From CAWIJJ01 sp963836405 (GTDB lineage: Bacteria; Acidobacteriota; Terriglobia; Bryobacterales; Bryobacteraceae), in the NCBI GenBank assembly GCA_963836405.1, contig CAWIJL010000018.1, positions 372,001 to 436,000 of the forward strand: 64,000 nt of DNA, read 5' to 3'. This document shows, piece after piece, positions 27,127 through 36,783 of this stretch. The translations under genes were made by a program, and so were the position numbers. Below the pieces are notes generated by a model. That model saw nothing but the letters and a program-made list of their open reading frames with translations. It was not told where the DNA came from and did no database searches. Numbering within the stretch: position 1 is the first letter of the stretch; every line of letters starts with the position of its first letter.

Positions 27127-28098
27127 ATGCCGACTACATACCTGGAAGCGATCCGGGAGGGTCTCTGGGAAGAGATGGAGCGCGATCCGAACGTCTTCCT
27201 GCTTGGCGAAGACATCGGCGTTTACGGCGGCGCGTTCAAAGTCACCGCCGGATTCATCGAGCACTTCGGTGAGAAGCGCGTGGTGGATACGCCCATTTCG
27301 GAGGCCGCTATCGTGGGCGCGGCGATCGGTGCGTCGTTTCAGGGTCTGCGTCCGGTCGCCGAAATGCAATTCGCCGACTTCATCTCCTGCGGCTTCGACC
27401 AGATCGTGAACTTTGCGGCCAAGTGCCGCTACCGTTGGGACGCCCCGGTCCCAATCGTCATCCGCGCTCCGTCCGGCGGCGGAATTCACGGTGGCCCGTT
27501 CCATTCGCAGAACCCCGAAATGTGGTTCGTGAAGACACCCGGCCTGAAGGTTGTGGCGCCGGCCACGGCGTACGACGCCAAGGGGCTGATCAAGGCGTCC
27601 ATCCGCGACAACGACCCGGTGATCTTCTTCGAGCACAAGGCACTATACCGGCGAATCAAGGAGGATCTGCCCCCGGCGGAGTATACGGTTCCCATCGGCA
27701 AGGCCAAGGTGGCGCGGGAAGGCCGCGACCTGACCATCGTTACCTACGGCGCCATGCTCTGGGTGGCGCTGGACGCTGCGGAGAAACTTGCCGGCGAGGG
27801 CGCTTCAGTGGAAGTGGTGGACCTGCGCACGCTGCTGCCGCTCGACCGCGAAACCGTGATCGAAAGCGTAAAAAAGACTTCGAAGGTGTTGCTGGTGCAC
27901 GAGGACACCCGCACCGCGGGCCTCGCGGGGGAACTCGCGGTGAGCATCACGGAAAGCGTGTTCGAATATCTGGACGGGCCGATTCTCCGCGTGACTGCGC
28001 CCGATACTCCCGTGCCCTACAGCCCGCCGCTCGAAGAGGCGTTCCTGCCGAATCTCGACAAGGTGCTGGAAAAAGCGCGCTGGCTGCTCGCGTATTAA
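27127..28098 (+). CDS. pdhB: 2-oxoacid dehydrogenase E1 component, beta subunit
   Basis: This 323-aa protein has the transketolase pyrimidine-binding domain with 'LLGEDIGVYGGAFKVTAG' and 'DTPISEAAIVGAAIG', and a C-terminal domain with 'KVLLVHEDTRTAGLAGELA'. It completes the E1 heterotetramer with the gene upstream. No E2 or E3 gene follows: the next DNA is a transposase remnant that begins within ten bases of the stop, so any downstream part of an operon may have been separated by the insertion. Confidence 0.9.
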   Translation: MPTTYLEAIREGLWEEMERDPNVFLLGEDIGVYGGAFKVTAGFIEHFGEKRVVDTPISEAAIVGAAIGASFQGLRPVAEMQFADFISCGFDQIVNFAAKCRYRWDAPVPIVIRAPSGGGIHGGPFHSQNPEMWFVKTPGLKVVAPATAYDAKGLIKASIRDNDPVIFFEHKALYRRIKEDLPPAEYTVPIGKAKVAREGRDLTIVTYGAMLWVALDAAEKLAGEGASVEVVDLRTLLPLDRETVIESVKKTSKVLLVHEDTRTAGLAGELAVSITESVFEYLDGPILRVTAPDTPVPYSPPLEEAFLPNLDKVLEKARWLLAY

Positions 28099-28104
28099 CT
28101 CGCC

Positions 28105-29110
28105 GATGCTCCACCTTGGACCACCGCAGGCGCGCGAAGCCGTCGGCGTCGGCTCCACCGTTACATCAAACAGCGCCGCCGCGCGCGTGTTGCGCCCCAG
28201 CTGCGACCCAGCGCCGGCGATCGACACGGCTTCTGCTTCTTCTTCTGGCAACTGGTCTGGATTACCGCAGGCCTTCCTCGATGCGTTTCTCGAAACGTAC
28301 GTGCATGGCCTGCTCTTTGACCCGCCGCTCCGCGCTTCGACCAGAATGAAGACTTCCTTTCCGCCCGGAGCCGGCGCGATGCGCACTTCCAATCCTTCAT
28401 GCACCAGCTGCCAGTCCTCGGCCAGCAATTCTCGTTCGAACTTGCGCAGCGAGTTCTTCGCCGTCCCGACGATGTAGCGCCGCCTCCTTCGCGCAGGAAC
28501 TTCACGTTGTCTTCGCCCGCCATTCCGCGATCCATCACCCAGATCCGGTTGGCCCGCCCGTAGAGGCCTTCGATGTGCTCAACGATCTCCTCCAATGTGG
28601 TCGAGTCATGGCGATTGCCGGCGAAGAGTTCATATCCCAGCGGCATGCCGCAGCGGCTCACCACCAGCGCGATGTTGACCTGCTTGCAGTCCGGGCGATG
28701 GTCGCGCGAATAGCCCCGCTGGGCTTGCGGGTTCTTCTCCGCCTGCCCTTCAAAGTACGTGCTGGTCACGTCATACAGCAGCAGATCGTAATCCAGATCG
28801 AACAGCTCCCCGAGCTTTCCTTGAGATGTTTCTCCAGCGCCGGCTTGTGCGGCAGCAGCGCATCCAGCGCCCGGTACAGGCGATCCTCATTGACCTTCTC
28901 GGCCGGCACGCTCAATAGATCCACCAGCGCGCTGGATCGTAAAACCGCTCCGCCAGGTGCAGTTCGCTGGAGGCATCGCACAGCCGCCCGAGCACCAGCA
29001 CAATCGCCATCAGGGGCCAAGGTATCTCTTCCCGTCCCTCTGGCAGCGTCTCGGCCAGAAAGCGATCCAGCTGAGTGGAGCCACTGGACAGCGGCGCGCG
29101 CCTGTCCTAC
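28105..29110 (-). mobile_element. Decayed IS1634/IS4-type transposase remnant
   Basis: On the minus strand, pieces of one DDE transposase appear in several frames: 'LPEGREEIPWPLMAIVLVLG' and 'DASSELHLAERFYDPARWWI' (~29060-28915), 'SVPAEKVNEDRLYRALDALL' (~28910), 'YDVTSTYFEGQAEKNPQAQR' (~28780), 'DRGMAGEDNVKFL' (~28520), 'KEQAMHVRFEKRIEEGLR' (~28300) and 'GRNTRAAALFDV' (~28180). At least four frame breaks separate them, and both ends are missing. No terminal inverted repeats could be recognised. It sits between pdhB and the TonB receptor start. Confidence 0.85.
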
Positions 29111-29120
29111 CATTCTTGCG

Positions 29121-30179
29121 ATGCGGGTCTGGGTCTTTTTGGCCGTGTTACCTGCCTTCGCCCAGGGGGCGGGCGAGGTGCGAGGCACGGTAGTCGATGC
29201 ACGCGGCGGCGAACCGCTCTCGAACGTAGTCATTCAACTGGTTGGCGGAACGTACCGCACCAACAGCGACGGCATGGGGCGGTTCCGCATTTCGCCGGTA
29301 GAACCGGGCGACTACGTGCTCAACGTGTCCACCATCGGGTACCACCTGATAAAGCGCGACTTTCACCTGGATGCCGGAGAAACCAAGGAATTCGAGGTGG
29401 TGCTTACTCCGGACACGCTCCGTCAGACAGATACTGTGCAGGTGCGCGCCGATCCTTTCGAAGCGGTCCGGCAGGATAGCCCATCGGCACTCGTGCTGGC
29501 CGGAAACGACGCGAAGAACCTCGGCAGCGTGCTGGCCGACGATCCGCTGCGCGCCGTGCAAAACCTTCCCGGCGTCAGTTCCAACAACGATTTCGACGCC
29601 CGTTTTTCTCTGCGGGGCGCCGACTTCAATCGCATCGGTGTTTACCTGGATGGCATCCTGCTCCATCAGCCATTCCACACCCTGCGCGAACAGAACGTGC
29701 AGGGTTCGGCCACCGCGTTCAATGGCGACATGGTGGAGGAGATGGAACTGCATGAAGGTGCCTGGCCACAGCGATTCGACAATCGAAGCGCCGGAGTTCT
29801 CGACGTCCACACGCGCGACGGGTCGCGCAGCCATCCGGGATTTCGCGTCTCGGCGAGCGCTTCGAACGCGGGCGGCATGGCGGAAGGGCCGCTCGGCAAG
29901 CGCGGTTCCTGGCTGGCCGGTGCGCGCAAGAGCTACCTGCAATACATTCTTTCGCGGACTTTTCCGGAGACGAGCTTTATTTTCGGCTTCGAAGATGCGC
30001 AGGGAAAACTGGCTTACGATGTGACTTCCCGGAATAACGTCACCCTCTACGTACTGGAAAGTTACTCCGCGTTGGACCGTGCCAACCGGTCGAAGATAGG
30101 GATTAACGCGCTGGCCGGCGCGGGCTATCACTACACACTCGGCAATATCGGATGGCGGTACGCTGCGTCTTCCGGGTGA
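29121..30179 (+). CDS. TonB-dependent receptor, N-terminal part (gene split by frameshift)
   Basis: The 353-aa open part starts MRVWVFLAVLPAFAQGAGEV (signal peptide), followed by a carboxypeptidase-regulatory-like beta-sandwich ('VRGTVVDARGGEPLSNVVIQ') and the plug domain ('VLADDPLRAVQNLPGV', 'FSLRGADFNRIGVYLDGI'). Such Oar-like receptors import large ligands through the outer membrane in Acidobacteriota. The frame is lost near 30170 and the barrel continues in another frame from ~30152. The start codon is about 10 bp from the transposase remnant, so the native promoter may be lost. Confidence 0.88.
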   Translation: MRVWVFLAVLPAFAQGAGEVRGTVVDARGGEPLSNVVIQLVGGTYRTNSDGMGRFRISPVEPGDYVLNVSTIGYHLIKRDFHLDAGETKEFEVVLTPDTLRQTDTVQVRADPFEAVRQDSPSALVLAGNDAKNLGSVLADDPLRAVQNLPGVSSNNDFDARFSLRGADFNRIGVYLDGILLHQPFHTLREQNVQGSATAFNGDMVEEMELHEGAWPQRFDNRSAGVLDVHTRDGSRSHPGFRVSASASNAGGMAEGPLGKRGSWLAGARKSYLQYILSRTFPETSFIFGFEDAQGKLAYDVTSRNNVTLYVLESYSALDRANRSKIGINALAGAGYHYTLGNIGWRYAASSG

Positions 30180-31357
30180 TGGTGACCACGCGAGCCGCAT
30201 GGATGCGGGAGAAATTCGACAATTACAATCCGACCAGCCTGCCGCTGGGCGCGGGATTCTACGGAGAGTGGGTGGCCACCTCTACCGCCACGTGGACGTG
30301 GAACGGGCGCAGTCCCCTGGATGCGGGAGTGAGCCTGCGCCGCCTGCGCGACGCGGGCTTCTGGCGACGCTACAACAACACCGGCGCGGTGCAGAGACTG
30401 CTGGACCAGTTCGACGGCACGGGTTGGCTGGGCAGCGGATTCGCGCAGCAATCGTGGTCCGGGGCGGCAGGACGGCTGCATGTATCGGCGGGCGTGCGTT
30501 GGGACCGCCATTCGGTGGACCAGGTCGCCGCCGTATCGCCCCAAGCTTCGGCGGGAGTGATGGTGACGGGCAGCACGCGGCTCCAACTCGCCTGGGGACA
30601 GTACGTGCAATATCCGGAACTCTCGGTGCTCACCTCCACGCTGGGCGCGCGCACGCTGCTGCCGGTCCGTTCAACGCATGCGACGGCAGCCCTCGAACAG
30701 CGGCTGGGCGATCGCACGCGCCTGCGTTTCGAATTCTATAACCGCGCCGACCGCGACCTGCCGTTTCAGCCGCTGTACGATCCCCGCCTGGTGGCCGGCA
30801 AAGTTGTTGTGCCACCGCCGGCTCCGCGCTATACGAATTCGCTCCGCGGCTACTCGCGTGGCTTCGAAGTATTTCTCCAGCGGTCAAGCGCCAACCGCTT
30901 CACCGGATGGATCTCCTACGCCTACGGGCGTACCGGCATGCGGGACGGCGTCACTGGTTCTAGCTTCCCCGCGGATCAGGACCAGCGCCACACGATCAAT
31001 ATCTACGGCGGCTACCGCTTGCGCCCTACCCTGAACGTGAGCGGACGATGGAGCGCAGGAAGCGGATTCCCGCTGCCGGGCTACTTATCGAAGACAGGCG
31101 GCAATTACTATCTCACCGGCGAACACAACCGCCTGCGGATGCCATCCTATTCCCGCGCCGACGTCCGAATCAATAAGTCGTGGACGCAGGATAAGTGGAA
31201 GCTCACTCTGTACGGCGAGGTGGTGAACCTGGCTAACCGGAAGAACTATCTCTACGACAGCTTCAACGGATACAACTCGCAGACGCATCAGGCGTTCCTG
31301 ACGCTTGATACGATGTTCCCGATCCTGCCGTCGGCCGGAATTCAGTTCGAACGATAG
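30152..31357 (+). CDS. TonB-dependent receptor, C-terminal beta-barrel part (after frameshift)
   Basis: This open frame continues the outer-membrane barrel: 'RAAWMREKFDNYNPTSLPLG', alternating aromatic strands, 'RINKSWTQDKWKLTLYGEVV' and the terminal 'LDTMFPILPSAGIQFER', the typical last strand of this receptor group. The first dozen codons are out of register with the family; the true junction is near 30170, where one base is missing (or two are extra). The complete receptor would be about 745 aa. Real decay and a sequencing indel are both possible. Confidence 0.85.
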   Translation: MAVRCVFRVMVTTRAAWMREKFDNYNPTSLPLGAGFYGEWVATSTATWTWNGRSPLDAGVSLRRLRDAGFWRRYNNTGAVQRLLDQFDGTGWLGSGFAQQSWSGAAGRLHVSAGVRWDRHSVDQVAAVSPQASAGVMVTGSTRLQLAWGQYVQYPELSVLTSTLGARTLLPVRSTHATAALEQRLGDRTRLRFEFYNRADRDLPFQPLYDPRLVAGKVVVPPPAPRYTNSLRGYSRGFEVFLQRSSANRFTGWISYAYGRTGMRDGVTGSSFPADQDQRHTINIYGGYRLRPTLNVSGRWSAGSGFPLPGYLSKTGGNYYLTGEHNRLRMPSYSRADVRINKSWTQDKWKLTLYGEVVNLANRKNYLYDSFNGYNSQTHQAFLTLDTMFPILPSAGIQFER

Positions 31358-31495
31358 CTCAAATGGGGCGGGGTAAAACGGGCGGGAAACCGAGCCCTCG
31401 CGGGTAAACGTCAACGCCGTGAAGGTCCGCTGGGCAACGGGCGTGGTTTTGTGGCGCTCGAGAGAGAGGGAGTGGGAAGGCGGTAAAATCGGCAG

Positions 31496-32518
31496 ATGCT
31501 GCTTTTTGCTGCTCTGACGGTGCTGCACCTGGCGCCGGTTTCTCCGGCGGTGCCAAACCGGCAACCGCAACTGGCGGCGGTCGACGGCGTCGTAGCCATG
31601 GTTTTCGGAAGTGGGGAGTCGATCTGGTTTACGCGGTCGGACGATAACGCGCGCACCTGGGCGCCGCCTTCAAAGGTTGCGGACCTTCCCAAGATGATGC
31701 TTGGGAGGCACAGGGGGCCGCGCGTGGCGATTGCCGGGAAGGCGATTCTGGTCAGCGCGATTGCGACGGAGAGCGACCTGGTCTGCTGGCGCTCGACCGA
31801 CGGCGGCAAGACCTGGTCCAAGCCGGTAGCGATTAACGACCGGGCCAAATCCGCGCGCGAAGGATTGCAGGCGATGGCCGCCGACGCCGAAGGTCACGTT
31901 GCCGTCGTGTGGCTGGACGACCGGATCGCGAAGGGCAAGCGGCTGTGGGGCGCGTTTTCGGACGACGCGGGCGCCACCTGGTCGAAGAACGCCCTGCTTT
32001 ACGAGTCGCCTTCCGGTACCATCTGCGAATGTTGCCATCCTTCGCTTACCGCCCTCGGGAACGGCGACTTCGAGGTGATGTGGCGGAATTCGCTTGATGG
32101 CAGCCGGGATTTCTACACCATGCGCCTCGATGGCGGCAAACCCGCATCAGAGGCGGCGAAGGCGGGCACCGGCACCTGGAAGTTGAACGCTTGCCCGATG
32201 GACGGCGGAGGCGTTGCGGTGCAGGGCGGAAAGGTGATCAGCGCATGGCGCCGGGAGAAGGACATCTATCTCGCTGAAGGCGGCGCGAGTGAGACGCGCC
32301 TGGGCAGCGGACAGGATCCGGCACTGGCCGTGAATGCCAAGGGCGCGTACGTAGTATGGGCAACTCCCCAGGGCATCGTGGCGCGCACGCCGGGAGCCTC
32401 GCGGAATATCGACGTCTCCGCGGCGGGAGCTTTCCCCGCCGCAGTACGGATTCCCGACGGTCGTGTCCTGGCCGCCTGGGAAGAAAACGGCTCCATCGGC
32501 GTGGCATCCCTGCAATAG
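31496..32518 (+). CDS. Secreted sialidase-like BNR/Asp-box beta-propeller protein
   Basis: This 340-aa protein has a short hydrophobic N-terminus (MLLFAALTVLHLAPVSPA) and at least three Asp boxes (S-x-D-x-G-x-T-W type): 'SDDNARTWAPP', 'STDGGKTWSKP' and 'SDDAGATWSKN'. This indicates a six-bladed sialidase-like propeller. 'GTICECCHPSL' contains a three-cysteine cluster seen in some bacterial BNR proteins. Catalytic Arg triad and Tyr of true sialidases cannot be placed with confidence, so enzymatic activity is unproven. Confidence 0.85.
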   Translation: MLLFAALTVLHLAPVSPAVPNRQPQLAAVDGVVAMVFGSGESIWFTRSDDNARTWAPPSKVADLPKMMLGRHRGPRVAIAGKAILVSAIATESDLVCWRSTDGGKTWSKPVAINDRAKSAREGLQAMAADAEGHVAVVWLDDRIAKGKRLWGAFSDDAGATWSKNALLYESPSGTICECCHPSLTALGNGDFEVMWRNSLDGSRDFYTMRLDGGKPASEAAKAGTGTWKLNACPMDGGGVAVQGGKVISAWRREKDIYLAEGGASETRLGSGQDPALAVNAKGAYVVWATPQGIVARTPGASRNIDVSAAGAFPAAVRIPDGRVLAAWEENGSIGVASLQ

Positions 32519-32569
32519 GTGCCGTTCTGCCAATCCGCGCTAAAATTGCTAGTACCCGTTAGGCCACCC

Positions 32570-34441
32570 ATGACTACAGCCACAACTACCCGTTGCAACG
32601 AATTTCGCGATCAACTGTCACGCCGTGTGTTGGTTGCCGATGGGGCGATGGGCACGATGCTGTATTCCCGCGGCGTCTTCATCAATCGCTGCTTCGATGA
32701 GCTTTGCCTGTCGTCGCCCGACATGGTACGGCAGATCCACCAGGAGTACGTCAAGGCCGGCGCCGAGATTCTGGAAACCAACACGTTCGGCGGCAGCCGT
32801 CCGCGCCTGGCGGCGTTCGGGATGGCGGAGAAACTGCGGGACATCAACCGCGCCGCGGTGCGGCTGGCCCGTGAGGCCGCTGGCCCGAACGGCGCGTATG
32901 TCGCCGGCGCGGTGGGTCCGCTCGGTGTGCGGATCGAACCGCTGGGCCCTACGTCGTTCGCCGAGGCGAGGGCCGCATTTCGCGAGCAGATCGAGGCGCT
33001 CGTCGAGGCTGGAGTTGACCTGCTGATTCTGGAGACCTTCGGTAGCCTGGACGAACTGCGCGAAGCGGTGCTGGCGGCGCGCGAAGCCGCCGGCGCCGAG
33101 ATGCCGGTGATCGCCCAGGTCACCATCGACGATTTCGGGTATCTTCCCGGCGGCACCGATCCGGAAGCATTTACGCGAGCCATGGACGAGTGGAACGTGG
33201 ACGTCATCGGGTTGAACTGCTCGGTGGGTCCGAAAGCCACGCTGGAAACCATCGAACGCATGATGCAGTATTCCACCAAGCCGATGAGCGCCATGCCGAA
33301 TGCAGGCCTGCCCATGCGGATTGAAGGGCGGAGTATTTACCTGTGCTCGCCGGAATACATGGCGCAGTATGCGCGCCGTCTTCTTTGGGCCGGCGTCAGG
33401 GTCATCGGCGGCTGCTGTGGAACCACGCCGGAGCACATCAAGCTGATTCGTTCGGAAACTCGTTCGCTACAGCCGCTCACTACCAGGCTGGCCATCACCG
33501 TAGAAGAGCCGGCCGCCAAGGCGCACGCGCTCACTCCCGTGCCGGTGGCGGCGAAATCGAAGCTCGGCGCCAAGATCGCGGAAGGCAAGTTCGTGGCGTT
33601 CGTCGAAATCCTGCCGCCGCGCGGCGTGGATGCCTCGCGGGAGATCGATGGGGCGCGGCGCTGCGCCGAAGTGGGCATCGACGCCATCAACGTTCCGGAC
33701 GGTCCGCGCGCCAGCGCCCGCATGAGCGCGCAGGTCACCTGTCAGTTGATCCAGCAGCACTCCGGAATCGAGGCCGTGAACCACTTCTGCTGCCGTGACC
33801 GAAACATTCTGGGCATCCAATCCGAACTGCTGGGCGCGCATTCGGCCGGCGTTCGCAACCTGATCTGCATCACGGGCGATCCGCCGCGCATGGGCGCTTA
33901 CCCGGACGCCACTGCCGTCTTCGACGTGGATGCCATCGGCCTCGTCAATATCGTGCGCAACCTGAATCACGGCCTCGATATCGGGGGCAACCCCATAGGA
34001 TCGCAGACGGCCCTGCTGATCGGCGTGGGCGCCAATCCGGGCGCCGTCAACATGGAAGAGGAGATCCGCCGCTTCGAATGGAAGGTGGAGGCTGGTGCCG
34101 AATACGTAGTGACGCAGCCGGTTTTCGACCTGGACCTGCTGGAGGCTTTCCTCGAGCGGATCGACCACGTGAAAATACCCGTGATCTGCGGCATCTGGCC
34201 GCTGACCAGCTACCGCAACGCGGAATTCATGGTCAACGAGCTGCGCGTGCCGGTTCCGGAAGAGTTCATGGAGCGGATGCGGCGCGTGGACAACGCCGAC
34301 GCGGCGCGCGAGGAAGGCGTTGCCATCGCCCGCCAGATGGTGCGGCATGTCCGATCCATGGTACAAGGAGTACAGTTGAGCGCACCGTTTGGCCGCTATC
34401 AGATGGCGCTGGACGTGGCCGAAGCGATCGGCTCCCGCTAA
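32570..34441 (+). CDS. Bifunctional homocysteine S-methyltransferase / 5,10-methylenetetrahydrofolate reductase
   Basis: This 623-aa protein fuses a homocysteine methyltransferase barrel (about 10-300) with zinc ligands in 'LNCSVGPKATLE' and 'GGCCGTTPEHI' to a MetF-type FAD reductase barrel (about 330-620; 'CITGDPPRMGAYPDATAVFD', 'ITQPVF'-like 'VTQPVFDLDLLEAFL'). The layout equals the Bacillus YitJ type: it reduces methylene-THF and uses a methyl donor to make methionine. The cobalamin-binding part of MetH is absent. The ATG at 32570 is preferred over an upstream in-frame ATG at 32519, which overlaps the previous stop. Confidence 0.93.
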   Translation: MTTATTTRCNEFRDQLSRRVLVADGAMGTMLYSRGVFINRCFDELCLSSPDMVRQIHQEYVKAGAEILETNTFGGSRPRLAAFGMAEKLRDINRAAVRLAREAAGPNGAYVAGAVGPLGVRIEPLGPTSFAEARAAFREQIEALVEAGVDLLILETFGSLDELREAVLAAREAAGAEMPVIAQVTIDDFGYLPGGTDPEAFTRAMDEWNVDVIGLNCSVGPKATLETIERMMQYSTKPMSAMPNAGLPMRIEGRSIYLCSPEYMAQYARRLLWAGVRVIGGCCGTTPEHIKLIRSETRSLQPLTTRLAITVEEPAAKAHALTPVPVAAKSKLGAKIAEGKFVAFVEILPPRGVDASREIDGARRCAEVGIDAINVPDGPRASARMSAQVTCQLIQQHSGIEAVNHFCCRDRNILGIQSELLGAHSAGVRNLICITGDPPRMGAYPDATAVFDVDAIGLVNIVRNLNHGLDIGGNPIGSQTALLIGVGANPGAVNMEEEIRRFEWKVEAGAEYVVTQPVFDLDLLEAFLERIDHVKIPVICGIWPLTSYRNAEFMVNELRVPVPEEFMERMRRVDNADAAREEGVAIARQMVRHVRSMVQGVQLSAPFGRYQMALDVAEAIGSR

Positions 34442-34454
34442 ACGACCCATCTCA

Positions 34455-35093
34455 ATGGCTACCGACCTGGTCGAAATCAACCAAGACGAGCCCCAGAAAG
34501 AAGCTCTGGAGCGTGCCGCCGCCGCCGTGCGACGAGGCAAAGTTGTCGCCATCCCCACGGACGCGCTCTATACCTTGGTAGCCGATCCGTTCAATCTGCG
34601 CGCTGTGACGCAGGTGTTTAAGGCCAAAGGACGCGAGCCGCACCGCTCTCTTCCCATCCTGGTCAGGGACACCATGATGGCGGAAGAGCTGGCGGGCGAA
34701 CTGAATAACCGCTTTTACATTCTGGCGCGGCGTTTCTGGCCCGGGCCGCTGACCGTCATCGTGCCGGCTTCGGCAAAAGTACCGCTGAAGGTGACCGGCA
34801 ACACGGGGCGCCTGGCCCTGCGCCAGGCCCGGTCCAAAGTTGCCGACATGCTTTTGGGCATTCTGAACGAGCCGCTGATTTCCACCAGCGCGAATATCTC
34901 GAGCCACCCCACCTGCCGCAGCGGTATCGAAGTATTCGGGATGATGGATGGCCGCGTTGACCTGGTGCTTGACGGCGGAATCTGCACCGGCTCCGGCGCC
35001 ACCACCGTAGATATTACGGAGCCCTACTGGCGGCTGATCAAGTCGGGCGCGGTGGAAGAGAAAGAAATCGCGGCCTGTCTCCGGCCGGCCTGA
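34455..35093 (+). CDS. YrdC/Sua5-type L-threonylcarbamoyladenylate synthase
   Basis: This 212-aa protein has the YrdC fold: 'AAAVRRGKVVAIPTDALYTL' at the start, 'KGREPHRSLPILV', 'RRFWPGPLTVIVPAS' and 'PLISTSANISSHPTC'. It makes threonylcarbamoyl-AMP from threonine, bicarbonate and ATP for t6A37 on tRNAs reading ANN codons. It lies 13 bp after the methyltransferase gene and may be co-transcribed. It is of the short YrdC/YciO type without the Sua5 C-terminal domain; YciO-like paralogues cannot be excluded. Confidence 0.88.
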   Translation: MATDLVEINQDEPQKEALERAAAAVRRGKVVAIPTDALYTLVADPFNLRAVTQVFKAKGREPHRSLPILVRDTMMAEELAGELNNRFYILARRFWPGPLTVIVPASAKVPLKVTGNTGRLALRQARSKVADMLLGILNEPLISTSANISSHPTCRSGIEVFGMMDGRVDLVLDGGICTGSGATTVDITEPYWRLIKSGAVEEKEIAACLRPA

Positions 35094-35263
35094 TCGGGCG
35101 TCGCAACCGGACGGTGCGTACGCCGCGCTTGAGATACGATCCGGTCTCTTTCCGCAAATCCAGCCGTAAGTCCTTGGCCGCGGGACGAACCGGGCCGTGC
35201 GGGCGGAACTACGTCGAGCTTCCGCATGCCGGGATTCGTGACAACGGATCCAGGCGCGGGCGC

Positions 35264-36538
35264 TTACTCGACGATCGACTGGAGGACGGCGTTGTCGAAG
35301 TCGCGCTGGACGCCGACCACCTGCGTCTGGATCATGACGATGGACACCATCTTTTCCTTGGGATCGATCCACGCCTGTGTCCCGTAAGCTCCGTCCCAAC
35401 CGAATGTGCCGGGAGAAACCCGCAGGCCCGAAGCCACCGGCTCCTCGACGATGCCGAGGAGCAGGCCATAGCCCATCCCGTGCGCCGGCCGGCCCAGTTT
35501 GCCGTTGAACATATCGCCGACGTGATTGGACGCCATCAGCCGTACGGTGGTGGGACTCAACAGCCGCTGCCCATTCAGTTGGCCGCCGTTCAAGAGCATC
35601 TGCGCGAACTGCGCATAGTCTTCCGCCGTGGACATCAGGCTGCCGCCCGCGCCGAAGAACGTGCGGCTGGAAAAGCCGTCCTGGTTGGGGTTCTTCTGCA
35701 AGCCGTTCGGGCTGCGGCTGTAGAGCGTCACCAAGCGCGGGCGCCGGTCGTCCGGCGGATAGAAGAAAGTGTCATTCATGCCGAGCGGTTCGAAGATGCG
35801 CGTCCGCAGAAACCGATCGTAGGGCAGGCCGGAGACGATTTCCACGATGCGTCCGAGCACTTCGGGACCAGCCGCCCCGCTATACGCCCAGGCGGTGCCG
35901 GGCTGGAAATCGAGTGCGACGGCGCCCAGCCTGGGTACATAGGTTGCGAGCGTCTCGTCCGGCGATTTGGGCGTGGATTTGGCTGCTTCGCGCGCGCCGA
36001 TTCCACCGCTCATGAGTCCCGAGGTGTGGGTAAGCAGGTCGCGGATGGTGATTTCGCGGTAGGCGGGAACGAGGTAAAAGTCCGGCTGCCCGCCGCGGCC
36101 TCCAGCGGGACGCGGTGAAATCGTGTCCCTCGCCATGGCCACTTTGGTGTCCTTGAATTCGGGGATGAACTTCGACACCGGATCCGTCAGGCGGATTTTC
36201 CCTTCCTCCACCATCATCATCACGGCCACGCCCGTGATGGGCTTGGTCATGGAAGCGATGCGGAAGATGGCATCCTTTGCCATGGGCTTTTTCGATTCGA
36301 GGTCCATCAGCCCGTGGGCTTCGAAGTGCACGATGCGGCCGTTGCGGGCAACCAGCGTCACCGCGCCCGAGATTTCTCCGGCGTCGATATGCCTCTGCAC
36401 GGCCTGGTGTATTCTCTGGAGACGCTCGGCTGACATGCCCGAGTCTTCAGGCTTTCCGGCGGGAAGGCCGGCCGCAGCCAGCGGCAGCGACACGGCCAAA
36501 GCGGCGGCGAAACAGGACACCAATACGATTCTTCGCAC
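35264..36538 (-). CDS. Exported serine hydrolase, class C beta-lactamase/EstB family
   Basis: This 424-aa protein starts at a GTG behind GGGAG (VRRIVLVSCFAAALA as signal peptide), not at the upstream ATG. The S-x-x-K motif 'IASMTKPITG' gives catalytic Ser96 and Lys99, the second motif is a Y-S-G variant ('AYSGAAGPEVLG') and the C-terminal region has 'GWDGAYGTQAWIDP', which can supply the third motif. These proteins are periplasmic esterases, peptidases or transesterases; true beta-lactamase activity is not implied. Confidence 0.9.
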   Translation of the reverse strand: MRRIVLVSCFAAALAVSLPLAAAGLPAGKPEDSGMSAERLQRIHQAVQRHIDAGEISGAVTLVARNGRIVHFEAHGLMDLESKKPMAKDAIFRIASMTKPITGVAVMMMVEEGKIRLTDPVSKFIPEFKDTKVAMARDTISPRPAGGRGGQPDFYLVPAYREITIRDLLTHTSGLMSGGIGAREAAKSTPKSPDETLATYVPRLGAVALDFQPGTAWAYSGAAGPEVLGRIVEIVSGLPYDRFLRTRIFEPLGMNDTFFYPPDDRRPRLVTLYSRSPNGLQKNPNQDGFSSRTFFGAGGSLMSTAEDYAQFAQMLLNGGQLNGQRLLSPTTVRLMASNHVGDMFNGKLGRPAHGMGYGLLLGIVEEPVASGLRVSPGTFGWDGAYGTQAWIDPKEKMVSIVMIQTQVVGVQRDFDNAVLQSIVE

Positions 36539-36564
36539 GAGGGCTTCTCCCTTCCGAAGGCACA

Positions 36565-36767
36565 ATGAAACTTTAAGCCATACGAAGTGGGACTGCAAAT
36601 ACCCCGTGGTTTTCATCCCGAAGTGCCGGAGGAAGATGCTTTACCGCAAACTGCGGCAGCACCTTGGGGCACGCGGCTTTTTCGTATCGACGGTTGGCCG
36701 CGAGGAGGCGACGATCCGGGAGTACATCAAGAGCCAAGAACGAGAGGACCAGCGACTGGATAAGTAA
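36565..36767 (+). mobile_element. IS200-type transposase remnant with internal deletion
   Basis: The frame ending at the TAA at 36765-36767 reads 'TKWDCKYPVVFIPKCRRKML' (N-terminus of an IS200/IS605 TnpA) and passes directly from 'KLRQHLG' into 'ARGFFVSTVGREEATIREYI', the TnpA C-terminus. About 70 residues, including the HUH metal-binding site, are missing in frame. The initial Met codon is lost (an upstream TAA lies in frame). It cannot encode an active transposase. Confidence 0.85.
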
Positions 36768-36783
36768 ACTGCTGGACTGACCG

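Noticed and set aside
28575..29120. Extended N-terminus of the TonB receptor frame
   Set aside because: The extension is antisense to the transposase remnant; the signal peptide begins at 29121.
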